Of a stretch of 64,000 nucleotides of DNA, positions 41,191-55,000 are shown in pieces; within the stretch, counting starts at the first letter, position 1; each line of letters starts with the position of its first letter. The notes beneath the pieces are model-generated. The model saw nothing but the letters and a program-made list of their open reading frames with translations. It did not search any database and was not told where the DNA came from. A program made the position numbers and the translations under genes. This DNA comes from Eustoma russellianum. Its lineage: Eukaryota > Streptophyta > Magnoliopsida > Gentianales > Gentianaceae. The stretch spans positions 3,366,532-3,430,531 of the forward strand of contig AP025069.1 in assembly GCA_036186865.1 (NCBI GenBank), read 5' to 3'.

Positions 41191-44100
41191 TCATTGAGAG
41201 TCCATCCCAGCTTGCTTGATGCACCAATTAAACTTCTCCTTTGTAATGACTTTTGTCATTACATCAGCAGGATTATTGTCTGTGTGAATCTTCTTGATTT
41301 GGAATTGTTCCTCCTCAGTAGCATTCCGAATCCAATGATATCGCACATCGATATGTTTGGTTCTCGCATGATACATCGTATTTTTGCTCAAGTCAATAGC
41401 ACTTTGACTATCGCAGTATACTATGTATTGTTGTTGTTTGAACCCCAACTCCTGTAAAAATCTTTCATCCAAAGCATCTCCTTACCAGCTTCTGTAGCTA
41501 CAATGTACTCTGCTTCGGTAGTCGATAATGATACACACTTTTGAAGTTTCGACTGCCAAGATATAGCTCCCCCTGCAAATGTAAATAGATAGCCAGAAGT
41601 CGATTTTCTACCATCTAGATCTCCAGCCATATCTGAATCTGTGTATCCATCAAGAGTTGGTTCGGAACCTCCAAAAGTTAAGCATAATTTTGAAGTTCCT
41701 CTAAGATATCGAAAGATCCATTTCACCGCTTCCCAATGCGTCTTTCCTGGATTTGATAGAAACCTGCTCACTACTCCTACCGCATGAGCAATGTCTGGCC
41801 TTGTGCAGACCATAGCATACATCAAGCTTCCTACTGCAGAAGAATATGGAATTGAAGACATCTCTTCTTCTTCCTTCTCAGTTGAAGGACAATCTCTCTT
41901 GCTTAGCTTGAAATGATCAGCAAGTGGAGTTGTAACTGGTTTAGCTTTGTCCATATTGAACCGTTGAAGCACTCGTTCAATATATCCCTCCTGTGATAAC
42001 CAAAGCTTTCTTGTTGCTCGATCTCGTATGATATCCATTCCCAAGATACGTTTTGCAACACCCAAATCTTTCATGTCAAATGTTTCTGACAATTTCTTTT
42101 TTAAGATTTGGATCATGTTTCCATCTTCTCCAACAATCAGCATGTCATCAACATACAAGAGAAGAATGATAAATTTACCATCAGGGTACCTTTGAATATA
42201 TATACAAGGATCAGCAACTGTTCTCTTGAATTTCTGACTCAGCATGAATGAGTCAAACTTCTTGTACCATTGCCGTGGTGCTTGCTTTAATCCGTACAGA
42301 CTCTTTTTCAACTTGCAAACCATGTTTTCTTTGCCTTTGATTAAGAAGCCTTCTGGTTGTTCCATGTAGATTTCCTCATCCAGATCACCATGTAAGAAAG
42401 CTGTTTTTACATCTAGTTGTTCTAGCTCTAAATTCAAGCTAGCTGCCAAACCAAGTACAAGTCGAATAGAACTCATTTTAACAACCGGTGAGAAGATTTC
42501 ATCAAAGTCGATACCTTTCTTTTGACCAAAACCTTTCACCACCAATCGAGCTTTGTACTTTAGCAACTTATCGCCGTCTTTCTTTAACTTGAAGACCCAT
42601 TTGTTTTTCAGAGCTTTCTTTCCTTTTGGAAGTTGAACTAGATCATAAGTGAGATTCTTTTTCAGTGAGTCCATCTCTTCTTGCATGGCTTTTGTCCAAC
42701 AATCTTTATCTCTATGAGATTGTACTTCTTGAAAATTCTCTGGTTCTCCATCATCTGTTATAAGAATGTATTGAGAACTAGGATACCTGGTAGAAGGTGC
42801 ACGTTCTCTGACAGACCTTCTCGGTTGAGGATCCACATCTTCCAATTCAAGAGAATCAGGGGTTTGCTCCCCCTGCTCAACACCACCAGAATCATCACAT
42901 GTTTCAGTTTCTTCTGTATTTCCTTCATTTGTGTCATTGTTCAATGAAGGAACAAATGTTACCTCTGTAACATTTTCTGCAACAGACTTCTTTTCTGCAT
43001 CGTTGAACATTTCGTGTTCTTGGAACACGATATCTCTGCTTCTGACAATTTTTTTCTTTTCTGGATCCCATAGCCTAAAGCCGTATTCCTCATTTCCGTA
43101 TCCCACAAAGATACAAAGAATAGTTTTGTCATCCAACTTTGATCTCTGGTCTCTAGGAACATGCATGAAGGCTTTACATCCAAATACTTTTAGGTGAGCG
43201 TAGCTTACCTCTCTTCCGCTCCATACTACTTCTGGAACATCAAAGTTTAGTGGAACCGAAGGTGACCGGTTGATCAAGTAGACAGCTGTGTTGACAGCCT
43301 CCCCCCAAAATGACTTAGACAGTTTAGCCATTTTGAGCATGCATCGCACTTTTTCTACAATGGTTCTATTCATCCGTTCTGCAACTCCGTTATGCTGTGG
43401 AGTACCAGGAACTGTCTTCTCATGTCTTATACCATGTTTTGTGCAGTACTCTTCAAATTCTATTGATATGTACTCACCGCCATTGTCAGTGCGAAGGCAT
43501 TTCAACTTTTCTCCAATCTCTCTTTCCACCATTGCATGAAACTTTTGAAAACATTGGAATACTTGACTTTTATTTCTTATCAAGTAGATCCATGTTTTTC
43601 TAGAAGAATCATCAATGAAAGTAACAAAGTATTTGTTTCCACCTAGAGATTCTACCTCAATGGGACCACACACGTCAGAGTGAACCAACTCCAATTTATT
43701 TTCTTTTATCTTGGAGTTTTTCCGAAAAGAGACACGGTGCTGTTTTCCAAATAAGCAGTAATCACATGGGTCTAGTGACTTACCTTTATCTAACGGTATC
43801 AAGGATTGCTTTGCCAGTAACTGCAACCCTTTCTGCCCAATGTGTCCCAAACGTCTGTGCCACACGTTTGGGGAATCACCGTCTTCTACTGCATTTATTT
43901 GACTTTCACACACCTTAAAGTGTGTCTTGTACAAATTACAACATAGCTTCCCTTTTGCTACCACCAGAGAACCTTTGGTAAGTTTCCATGTCGTATTACC
44001 AAAGAAATGCTCATAACCTTCCTTGTCCAGAGCGCTTGCAGATAAAAGATTGAATCTCATATCTGGAACATGTCGCACATGTCGTAATGTGAATGTGCAA

Positions 44101-45134
44101 CCAAGTGAAGTTTCCACAATGATATCACCTATTCCCATGATCGATGAGGTGCTTTTGTTTCCCATCTTCAACACACCAAAGTCTCCAGCTTTGTATGTGG
44201 AGAAGTATTCCTTGCTAGTAGCACAATGATACGAAGCACCTGTATCCACGATCCATTCAAGGTCTATGTCTGAAATATGACAACATTCATTTTGGTGACA
44301 AACCAATGTTGTCTCTTCATCACTGCTTGACACTATTGCTGCTGTGTGGTTATCTCTCACCTGCTTTTGACCTTGATCTTTGTCTTGCTTCAAAGATCTG
44401 CAATTCCTTTTAAGGTGACCATCCTTACCACAGTTCCAGCACTTCACTCCGCTTTTTGATTTGGAACGACCTCTGGACTTGTCATAATCTTTTGATTTAT
44501 CATGACTGTTGAAGTTTCTGTTTTGGCTCCTTCCTCTTTCTTGTGTAAGAAGAGCCTGTCCTTGCTTCTCTGGTTGCATCATCTTAATATGCAGCAACAA
44601 AGATGATGTGACCTCTTTCAATGTGATTGTTTCTTTACCATGAAGTAAAGTGGTCGTCAAACCATTGAAGGAGGGTGGAAGTGAACTCAAGAGCATGATC
44701 GCCTTATCCTCGTCCTCTATAGTAATACCAAGACTAGCCATTTGGGATATAATACCATTGAAATCATTCAGATGAGACAAAAAATTTGTACCTTCGCTCA
44801 TTTGGAGTGTGTAGAGCTGCTTCTTAAGATACAATTTATTTGTCATCGTTTTGGACATATACAAGCTTTCTAGCTTTGTCCAAATCTCCATAGCTGAGTC
44901 GTTTCCGTCTACATTGTTCAGGACTTCGCCGGACAAGTGCAAGCGGATTGCACTTGCGGCTTTATCATCCATGTCTTGCCAATCATCATCTTTCATGGCT
45001 TCTGGCTTTTTCTCTTTGCCATAAAGAACTTTGTGAACACCTTGTTGTATAAGGTAATCCTTCATCCTTTTCTGCCATGTGGAAAATCCATCATCTCCGT
45101 TGAATTTTGCCACATTGAATTTCATCTCTGTCAT
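41191..45134 (-). pseudogene. Tork gag-pol polyprotein with one frameshift
   Basis: ATG at 45134 (MTEMKFNVAKFNGDDGFSTW) fits the Tnt1-type gag start; an upstream TTG merely extends the frame. Domains in order: gag with IWTKLESLYMSKTMTNKLYL; CCHC knuckle CWNCGKDGHLKRNC; protease WIVDTGASYHC; integrase finger VWHRRLGHIGQKG with CDYCLFGKQH; integrase core with SDVCGP, RTDNGGEY and QHNGVAERMNRT; RT with KARLVVKGFGQKKGIDFDE, LDVKTAFLHGDLDEEIYME and LLYVDDMLIVG; RNase H with GYTDSDMAGD and TTEAEYIVATEAGKEML. At 41456-41460 a run of five A (T on the coding strand) shifts the frame by one base. The rest of RNase H (SQSAIDLSKN, NPADVMTK) is in another frame, ending at 41191. Otherwise intact. Confidence 0.92.
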
Positions 45135-45164
45135 ATTCGAGAAAATCAAGAACCGAATAACCTG

Positions 45165-45176
45165 GCTCTGATACCA
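45165..45176 (-). promoter_or_regulatory. primer-binding site, initiator tRNA-Met
   Basis: Minus strand TGGTATCAGAGC, two bases inside the 5' LTR of the Tork element. Confidence 0.92.
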
Positions 45177-45178
45177 CT

Positions 45179-45723
45179 TGTTGGGAATAACGACCTGGTT
45201 CTAAGCGGAATAAAACCGTGAATAGTAATTTACTAATCACTAGAATCTTCGAGTATGACAGCAAGATAGATAAAATAGACACCAAGATTTACGTGGAAAC
45301 CCTCTCTCTGTGGTGGAAAAAACCACGGGCAGTGAGAACAACTTCCACTATTCGAAATAATGGGAATACAAGAGACAACTCAAGTTTAGACTTAAACTTG
45401 AGAAATACAAGAGAATTGAAACACTCAATATTTTCTTATACCGGATTGGTATAATCTCACAACTCTCTTTCCCTCTCTCTATTTTCTTTCACTCACTCCT
45501 CTCTCAAGAAGCTCTCAAATTGCTTCTTCCTTTGATTTTGGTGTGTCTTCCATCTACTAAGACATGCCTATTTATAGGCAAGCAAAATGAATAAACACAT
45601 GTGTGTTACTATTCATTTAATGGCTACTTTGTATTTGTCAAAAATGGTATGCTACCAACCATAGAAAAACACAACAAAGAAGTCTTCTATTTTTTCTTCT
45701 TTTCTCATTGTCTGGAACCTTCA
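45179..45723 (-). repeat. 5' LTR of the Tork element
   Basis: 545 bp. It differs from 40611-41155 at three visible positions: C/T near 45196, A/G near 45218 and A/T near 45313. Confidence 0.92.
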
Positions 45724-45976
45724 GTTATTGCTTGTACCGATCGTTAGTGTGCGGATTGTTGCTGTTGTTTTTATTAAAGGTAATAAGTAAAGTTGATGTT
45801 GAAAATCACTTTGGAAACAAAGTGGCAGTGGAATAGAATCAATTAGATTCGAACTATATCGTGTATCTTCATCCACTATATTTCATCTCTTTCTTTATTA
45901 TTTTAGAAAACATTTAAGTGTGCTTGAACAAAATAAAAAAAGTAAAAATAGTCTAACACTCTATTCACCTTCCTAT

Positions 45977-46418
45977 AGAGTAATTGTCACCGACTTTACA
46001 GTAATTGTAATGGCACAAGTACAAGAATTAAAAAGTAGTTCTAAGTCAGGTGGCCAATCAACTTGCTATAACTGCCATCATTACACAACTGTGTTCACTA
46101 ATACAAGTCAATATTCATAAGTAATGTAGATCGTATGTCATATGTCGTGTTTATATGTAACAAATACATCATGGTAATACATCACTTAGTTTCTTCCTGT
46201 CACCATATATATTACTTCGTATATATGATGATTTCTCTTTAACACATGTTTCCCCGGTAATACGATGAAATTTATTGGTTGGTTAATATTTCATGCGACT
46301 TTATGCCCTTTGATGTAAATATAACTAAGCCTAATTCATAAGATTACATATAATGCATATAGTTTATGTACCCAATGTTCTTGCTAGTAAATAGTTGAAG
46401 TAAACTCTTAACCAAGCT
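45977..46418. other. intergenic, nothing recognised
   Basis: AT-rich sequence with no supported gene, RNA or repeat. Confidence 0.4.
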
Positions 46419-47240
46419 TGTTGGAAAAAATACATAAAAGTGTTTTCGAAAGTGCTTCAAATTTATATAAAAATATGTAAGAAGTTTGATTGGAAAAATA
46501 AGTTAAACTTGAAATCGGTTTTGAGTTTGGCTTGTCACACCATACTATAAATTCTAAAGAGAGCGAACATTCAGTGATGAATTCGGAGTTTGGTAACAGA
46601 GTTCGATCTAATTCTGAAGTTTCTATTTTTTTTTTGACAGAATGCTAACCATCAGTAAAACCATTTACCGCATGTTCGGTCCAGAGTTCAGTGTCAAATA
46701 TTCAGTTGTAACATTCAAAAAGTTCAAATCCAGTGTTCAGTCAAAATGACCGGATGTTCGTTCGCTTCAAATTCTGCTGTCTTTTGATGAAAGAATGCAA
46801 CTTTTACAACTTCGGACATCTTCTTTCAACCGTTAATGATCATAAACTAACTTTATAAGTTAAATTCTGCAGAGAGATTTTTAATTAACTTCTTTTTTGT
46901 TAATTAAAGTCTATAAATACAAGAGTTATAAGGAATAGAAACACACTTTTTGGAATATAACTTTTTAAGAATGTGTGTGAAAAAACCTTTAGAATTTCTT
47001 CATCTTATTTGTTCTTCTTTCTATTATATTAAACATTTCAATACACAAGTTCATCTTCTTCTCGTAAAACAAACAAAAAGAAAAAGCCGTGGTATCCTAG
47101 CAGACATTTGTAGCGTAGTCTACTTTGCTCAATTGGTAGAGACAATTTTGTTTTAAGAACAATAATATTCGTTATGTCTCGTCTATTCCTTCTTATTTGT
47201 TTTCTTTTCCTTCTGTTTGATTACCATATCTTAGCCATAA
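46419..47240 (+). mobile_element. LTR-like relic, family A, second copy
   Basis: Starts TGTTGGAAAAAATACATA. It is collinear with 33709-34478 through ATATGTAAGAA, GTTCGATC, TCTATAAATACAAGA (TATA-like, near 46910), ACAAGTTCATCTTCTTCTC, TAGTCTACTTTGCTC and TTCGTTATGTCTCG. It is uninterrupted, so it shows where the first copy was split. No coding region; solo LTR or leader relic. Confidence 0.6.
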
Positions 47241-47734
47241 ATTTTATTATGTTTGGTTACGATATTATCTTTTTCCCATTGATTTCGTCCTTATCAATTG
47301 ATTCGGTACGTGTATAGTATTACAAGTATAAGCACTTAACGCTTGTTGAAGTAAGCGGGCCCGGGCTGTTATTATTTTATTGTAGGCAGTCGTTATACGT
47401 ATTAATTTTAACCCCCCGACTCGTTCTGGATCATTACACACACAAAATTTAATTTTAGGTGACTAGTTACTATCACCATTATTACACAAATTTTTTCTCA
47501 AACCTTTTCAATATCGTGCTAGAAGCATGCTTGACTTTCTTAATTCAAGAATCACCTCTGTCCTATTACATTTATTGGGAAAACGGAAAAGGAGTCCCTA
47601 TGGGATATAGTCACGAGTTACAAATCTAGGATACTGATAGACGGTCTCGATTGGAGGTTCGAACTCATTTAAAAAATTTATTCGAGTTTGTTCATCAAGA
47701 TATATGGTTAAACAAAGAATTTAGACTAATTGAC
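47241..47734. other. intergenic
   Basis: No gene. A degraded tRNA-like block GGAGGTTCGAACTCA near 47654-47668 may be a further SINE relic. Confidence 0.35.
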
Positions 47735-47960
47735 TTAGACTATGTCGTGAAACTTTGATCCAATTGTAGTAAGAGACTATTGTATAGTCAAGATTTAGGC
47801 CAGATTTCAAGAGGTTAAGAGTTAGAATCCAGAGACAAACACAGTGTGAGTACTCCAATGCTGCTAGGCCTTGCATGAAGTATCTTGTGTGGGTCACTAC
47901 GTAAGTTCTCACCGAAACTAGAAGACCGTTGGACTACTGATTTACATCCTCCACGATGCA
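47735..47960 (+). mobile_element. SINE-like copy, family S2
   Basis: A start resembling the other copies (GTATAGTCAAGATTTAGG), a weak B box GAGTTAGAATCCAGAGAC, a body with GTGTGGGTCACTACGTAAGT, and the core ACTGATTTACATCCTCCAC (about 47937-47955). Confidence 0.55.
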
Positions 47961-48198
47961 CCTTGGAGCTGAGACATTGGAGCCTATGATAAGGAATTTC
48001 ACCTTTTACTCCAAGATTCAGGCCAGTTTTCTCGTGTTCAATTAAATTAAAGTAGATTGAGCAACACTTCATGATTTATATCCTCCACGATGCACCTTGG
48101 AGTTGAGACGATGAGGCCTAAGATAAGAAATTTCACCTTTTACTCCAAGATTTAGGCCAGCTTTCTCGTATTCAATTAAAGTAGATTGAGCAACACTT
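47938..48198. repeat. tandem duplication of about 130 bp
   Basis: The block from GATTTACATCCTCCACGATG through CTCCAAGATTCAGGCCAG to GATTGAGCAACACTTC (47938-48067) is repeated with about 10 differences at 48070-48198. It starts inside the S2 core, so it arose after or at the 3' end of that SINE. Confidence 0.75.
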
Positions 48199-49027
48199 CC
48201 TCATTTGCCTCTAGTTCTATAATCTATCCGTCTTCCCAGTCCGTGAAAGCCCTTCCCAAGGCCTCATGAGTATGAACAATGTATTTCCTGTCATGGATTG
48301 TGTGTAAATTACATAATCTCCGGGCCTTCAGATTAACGAATTTAGATGCAAGTTTTATCAAAATTTGATGAATAGATAATTAGTGGAGTAGCAGTTGATC
48401 TGCACAGCTTGACACAATTTTTATTATGAGTCATCGGAAAATCTGTGTTTATGGTTGTGGACATCCGACCCTCCCAAGCAAACAAGAACCGTGAACTATC
48501 ATGTATTATTCTCTAAGCTTCTTTTCCATAATTATTCAGGTAAACAAGCCCAAAAATGAAGGAAATCAGGTGCTTCTTTGCCCCTTCCATCCTTCAAAAA
48601 TACTTCACATCTACATGCCAATTTGCACATCCTCCTACACTACAATTACAATGAGACTTTACACTACGTGCCACTTTGCACATCCTTCTAAACCATCAAT
48701 TACAATGAGCTGCAGCCGTTTAGTGTCAAACTCCCGTCGAGTCGTCCATGGAGAGCCCTCTTCCTGAGATGCTCTTGAAGATCAACAAAATGCTTTGACC
48801 ATGTTGCCACACACAAAGTACAGCAGTTACTAGATGGTTTTTTTCCCTTTTAAGTATTGGATGACAACTGACAAGATGCTACCATTTGTCCATTATAAAC
48901 GCAGGCGCTTGTTTCAGTAAGAACGCCGATTGCTTTCGTCTTTAGCGTCTCCGGCTGTGAAGAATATAGTTCACCTTGTGGCCACTCGAGAAAATCATCC
49001 ATATCCGGAAAAGCTGTTGAGCAATAA
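48199..49027. other. GON4L-like 3' flank and probable 3' UTR
   Basis: No coding sequence is supported. The part near 48800-49027 probably forms the 3' UTR of the gene ending at 49028. A partial S3 repeat lies at 48375-48480. Confidence 0.4.
48375..48480 (+). mobile_element. dispersed repeat, family S3, partial
   Basis: GTGGAGTAGCAGTTGATC, ATTATGAGTCATCGGAAAAT, GGTTGTGGACATCCGACCCT; the 3' part of the family is missing. Confidence 0.55.
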
Positions 49028-52000
49028 TTAGTCAAAGTGACCAGGACTAACAGGTGCTGAGCTTGCTGGATCCATATTGGCTTTCCCATTTTGTGTTCTT
49101 TTGGATCTGGCCCTGCTTAAGCGCGAATCTGCACTACAGGAACGCTTTCTAGATTCTCCCAATGTGATACTCCTGGATTCTTGATTTGGTAGTTCCTGCT
49201 GGTCCGAGTCTATCTCCAACAATCTTGTCAGACTTAAAATGGGCTTCTTGCCTTTCTTTGTAGTGGTGGAGCAAGGAGAAACTTTCCGAGGAAGAGTATC
49301 AGAGTCCCTTGCAATCTCATTCTCAATAAAGGGTGATGGTGGAGGACATGAATTCAAATTTAAGCCTACAGATCCAGATGAATCATCTACTTTTGCAGCT
49401 CCGGAGGAGCCGAAGACACTGCATCTTGGAACACTACTTTTATCAGGTGCAAACCGCTGATTATCTAACGTATCCTCAGCTACCTTTCCCATATCCTAGT
49501 TAGATTGAAGAGTAAAAGAAAGTAAAGAAAGACAATTAGAGAAATAAAATGAAGTAGCACGCACTACTACTAATAACAAACAAAACGGAAAGCATGTCAA
49601 CACTTAAAGTCAAACTTTAATGAAAAAAGCATGAAAAAGCCAATAAAAGTGCAACAAGTGGAACACGTCTAAGAAATAGCAGATATACTCTTAGATACAA
49701 TAACATCATGTTGCAATATTATGGTGAACCTGACAGAGCAAACAAAGCATGAGTGCAATCATCCAAGGAGGAAGGGACAAAAAAAGGGGCACTGCAAATC
49801 AGCCATCCATATTTCAAGGAACTGAGACATATTGAATAGTAACCGAAGCAAATACCTCATTCGGTATCTCAACAATTTGCTCGTAATCAGATCCCTCTGT
49901 ATCCGAGTCCATCATCTCCTCACATTCAAACTCCACATCTTCTTCGATTTCATCTTCCGAATCACTTAATTCTTCCTGCTCCATAATAACTTCTGGAAAT
50001 GGTTGAGCTTCGCTACTAACAACAGCGCGAGAATTTCCTTCATCACAGGGTACATCTGACTGACACACACCTGAATCAAACTTTCTGCTGTATGGAGCAC
50101 AACTAGCAGATATATGATGGTTAGACTCATCTAAATACTTTCTAGGATTTTTTGATCCTAGCCTAAGTGAATCTAAATGGTCACTTGATCTATCCATACT
50201 CGCTTCATTCACAACTCTGCATTTCAAAGAAGGTTTTAGTCTGCTGGATGGGAAACTCAAGTGAATATCCAGGTCCAACTGATTAGTTTTTCCTCTGGGA
50301 CTGATAGACCTAGCTGAGGTAGAACTGATATTAGCATGCGACACTATAGGTCGAAGAGCTGGATGATTTGATTCCTGAGCAGCTCTACATTCAAATGAAG
50401 CCAAGTTACCAACAAATTGAGTACTAGGTTGTCCACTCACCATGCTATAGTTCGGAACATCAGCTTTCTGCATAAGGGGATGGAAGTGGATTCCTGAAGA
50501 CAAAGAAGTATATTGCATAGGCTCTGACGACCTATCAGGGGAACTACAAGGATGGATTGAAGGATGCTGATTGTGCATTAGATTAAGATTCAACTGAGGA
50601 GTACTTCCTGATACAAAGTTAGTTGAACCAGATGCAACTGTCCTGGGATAATGTGGAAAACGTCCATCATCAGGGGCCTCAAACAGTAAAGGATGCATCA
50701 GAAGATCTTTCTCCTTATCTTTCATTGCCTGTTTATTCTTGGAGTCCGAGAAATGTTGTGGCTGCTGACTGCTAGAACCACTGTTAACCGGAACTCTTCC
50801 AACTTGTCCTACCATTAAGAGTAGAAACACATTGTGACCTTTCATTAAGTTGTACCACAGTTGAAATTGTATCAAATTTTCCATTTTCAAATGATTAAAA
50901 AAAAATCAGTTTTACAAGTAATTGCTCACCTTGATAACTCTTAAAGGCTGATTGCGATATTACACGAACAGATGGTGGGAGATTTACAGGAGGCAGGTCT
51001 GGGGCTAGTTTCACCAAACACGCATGATTAATTCTTCGTGCTCTATATGGTCTATAAGATAATGGGAACATATATGATCATCAACATCACAGTCATAATG
51101 TCTTAAACATAAGGAACATGTACCTGACATCAGAAAACAGGCAAAGCACTAGGAAGCAAATGAAGGAAAGTACCTAGCAACAAAGGCAGTTGAACTAGAA
51201 GGCTGAGAATTATTGCACCCTCTATTATTCAGCAAAGACCCAACTTGAGAGCCCTCTTGCGGTAACGACAGATTTGTGGAGTCCCCTTTCCTTGGTGCCA
51301 TTTTATGAGATTCGCCAGCAGAATTGGTGTCATTAGGTCTCCAATCTGCCAAAAATGCTTCATGGACGTAAGTCACATCCTTACTGAAAACCTCATTATT
51401 TGTGTTATCTCTTTCCCTGGATTTCTCAATGCCACCATCCTGCAGTTTGGTTTAGGTATCACTAAACATGCTATGCAGCAAGCTTTTGTATGGTAGAAAG
51501 TAGAAAAAGGAAAAGGGCAAAAGCGGAAAAGGGGTATCAGCATAAACCGGTACTTGATTAAAAGAAAAAAAGACATCCAAAGTAGTTAAAGCTGCATGCT
51601 AATCAAGGTTCATTCAAGAGAAAGCTATATAAGGAAAACAACTCATTATTGAAAGCTAATTGTCGCCATATATAAATGGAGATAGTAGCAAACAATCCTT
51701 TCCAATTCACACAGTTCCTTCAGTCTTATGACAGCTTTCTGTTACTTTTAAGACAGACGTTAAATCACCGTCTGTTAGCCTGTAGGACTGTATAGAGAAA
51801 TAAGAGGCACTCATTATCAAAAATCAAGAAACCCGAAATTCGCATCTCGCTAGCAGAATGTTAACCACCACCACCACCACCACCCCCCCCCCCCAAAAAA
51901 AAAAAGAAAAAGAAGACACTAATTGTCAATGAAGGCCTTGATTTTGTCCGGAAGAAAACATTGATTCTATTACAAATTTACAGCGAAGCATTTTTTTTTG

Positions 52001-55000
52001 GGTGGGGGGGGGGGGGGGCAGGGTACGAAACATGATGCCTTCTTTTAGGGATTTCACGGGCACAAACTTACCAAAGTCTGAGCCCAGGAAGCTGCTTGTG
52101 CAACCCCACAATTCGGTATAAAGTAACTTGCTGATACTTGTAACTCCCCTTGCCAAAAATTGGGAATGAATAAAATAAATTGAATTGGACCACACCATTG
52201 CAGTTTCTTGCTAACAATGATCGATATAAGTTTAAAATTCGAAGATACTTTAGAGTGAACAAGAACCAGCAACACAATAGAAGATACTTTAAGAGTGAAT
52301 AAAAACCAGCAACAAAATAGAGTGACAGGCTAATAGCTGAAAACATAACAAGCAACAAGTTGTAGAATGAATTTTTGAGACAAAAGCAAAGTTATAGACG
52401 CAACACCTCTTTTTCAGATGATGTATGCCAGCTGGGCACAGCTGCAGATTTGGAACTTCTTCTTTCTCTTTCATACAACCTCCGCTTTGCTTTAGTGGCC
52501 GCATCTGATTTATACAATTTTTGAGTTCCATTAGCAATGCGCCATTGCCTTGGTAGCAAGGAAGGATCTCTATAAGGAACAATAAACTTCCATATGGACA
52601 TCCAATCGAGCTTAAAAATTTTCAGCCCCTGCGTTATTTGAATTTGGAGTTCAAAATAAGGTAGTTATATATAGGCAACACATGCACCGGAGAATCAAAT
52701 ACAGCCAAGTAAAGTTACCTCTTCTACACGTGCCATCTCTTCTGTGGTCAAGGGAGAATTTTTAAGTCTTCTAACTGCCTAATAAGAACATGAAACACAG
52801 TGATTCAGATACAACTGATCTAGAATACAGCAGATGAAGCTAAAGCAGATAATGAAGCCAGTCCACAAGCCAATAGAATCATCACAGACAGAAAAAGCAA
52901 AGGAAATGATCATCCTTCAAATCAAATTTTATAAAAAAAAAAGTGAAAATTATTATTCATCAACTAAGTTTCAAATGTATAAATAGAATGCCTTATATAA
53001 AGGCTGCTTAAAGAAGTCACAAGGGGTTGAAACTAGACGTCGGCGTATACCTTCTGTTGTATATATGTTTGTGCATATACTGTATTAGTATATGTGCATG
53101 TATAGTGTGTATTTTTATTGTATTTGTACCATATTTTGTTCAATATGTCTATACCCCTTCTCAAGCTTAGTTGAATAGATGTTTATACAACCAAGATTTA
53201 ATAAAAGATTCTGGAAAGTCTTGATAGAATCTTATTTTGTCACGATGTCTGTTAACTGGTCTTTGGCGGCAATATACTCGAGATTAATCACCCTATCTTC
53301 AATCTTCTATCTAATAAAACGTCTATCTCCATATGCTTGGACATATCATGTTGCGCAAGATTTTCAGCCATGCTGATAGCAGAATTGCTGTCACAAAAAA
53401 AAAAATTATTGGAAGGCAGCATCTCAATCCGATGTCTTCTAAAACCTTCTTAAGATAACCCTTTATATAATCCTAGAGCAAGTGCTCTTAATTCTGTTTC
53501 CGCACTACTCTTTGATACCAATGATTGCTTTTTACACCTCCAAGTCATTAGACTTCCCTACATATAAGTACCATAACCAATAGTTGATCTCATATCAGCA
53601 TTGGATCCAGCCCAATCAACACCAATATATATTTGTAAAGTTATGTTCATGCTCTTTTTGAAGTATACCTGACCTGGTGTCTTCTTTGAGTACCAAAGAA
53701 TTCTCAAAGCTGCTTGCAAATGTTCAGCTGCATAACATATATCTGGCCTAGTGTGATATAAGTAAATTTAATTACCAACCAACTTCCAATACCTTAACTT
53801 ATCTGTAGGTGTAGTGTCCTATAATTCTATGGGTTTATATCCAGGTTCAATAGAAGGATTGGTTGGCTTACATCTCAACATTCCAGTTTCATTTAGCAAG
53901 TCAATAACATATTTTCTTTGTGATATTCACATACAATCTGCAGGCCTAGCTACTCCCATGCCTAGAGAGTATCTAAGTTTACCTAGATCTCTCATTTCGA
54001 ATTGTTTAGATAGTTTACGCTTAATAAACTGAATACTTTTAAGATCATTCCCTGTAACAATAATATTATCCACATATACAATCAGAACAATAATTTTTTC
54101 TTCTGTACGTACTCTAGTAAACAATGCTACGACTTTGAACAAACTAGTATTCTTTAAGCATCTTTAAAAATTTTCTAAACCAAGCTTAAGGTGAATGCTT
54201 CAATTCATATAGAGATTTATTCAATTTGTAGACCTGATACATGTTAATTTGATCAGTGGAACCTGGTGGTACATACATATATGCCTCTTCATGTAACCTT
54301 ACATTTAAAATTGCATTTTTAACATCAATATGGTATAACTCCAAGTCTAAATTAACAACACCACAAAAGACAACTCTTATGGGATTAAGTTTAGCTACAG
54401 GTGCAAAAGTTTCAAGCAATTATATATGTTTGTGTGAATCCTTTACAACTAACCTAGCTTTGTATCTATTTATAATCCCATCAGTGTTATGTTTGATGAT
54501 AAATACCCATCCACAACCAACAGGTCTAACATCTCCTTTAATGAAAACTAACTCCCATGTGTTTTTTTTTGTAATTAAAAACTCTCATGTGTTATTATGT
54601 ACTAAAGCTCTCATCTCCTCACAAACTGCAGCTCTCCACTCAATTTTGTACGAGTCTAAGGCTAAACTAAAAGCTTTGAGGGAAGTATCTAACCATACAT
54701 ATGACAGAAAGTTATATAAGAGATATTTAGTACACTCTCTTGTCCCTTTTCTCAAGACAATAAGCCTATTATCTACTTCTGGTTCTAATCTATAAGTAGC
54801 ACGTTCTTTCTACTCTCCACATATTTAATTTCAGCAAATGTAGCCTTGAGACTAGGCGGAGGTTTTATGCTTAGAATTTTATTACTAACACTGTCAAAAT
54901 ATGGAAGCAATCCAATCAAGAATCTAAAGACCGTTTTCTGTTCAGTTATAGCGAATAATTGAGAATCAGATGCACAAGACCATTGATGTACCTCTAGTAC

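Larger units (their letters stand above)
40611..45723 (-). mobile_element. young Tork/Tnt1-like Ty1-copia element
   Basis: 5113 bp in minus orientation. LTRs of 545 bp each (45179-45723 as 5', 40611-41155 as 3') begin TGTTGGGAATAACG and end GGAACCTTCA in plus-strand reading. Target duplication GTTAT (40606-40610 and 45724-45728). I count three substitutions between the LTRs, so it is recent. PBS, PPT and a single gag-pol frame are present; the frame is closed only by a one-base shift in RNase H. Size and domain style resemble Tnt1 of tobacco. Confidence 0.95.

Noticed and set aside
43397..43603. Antisense ORFs within the Tork integrase region
   Set aside because: Shadows of the long sense polyprotein frame.
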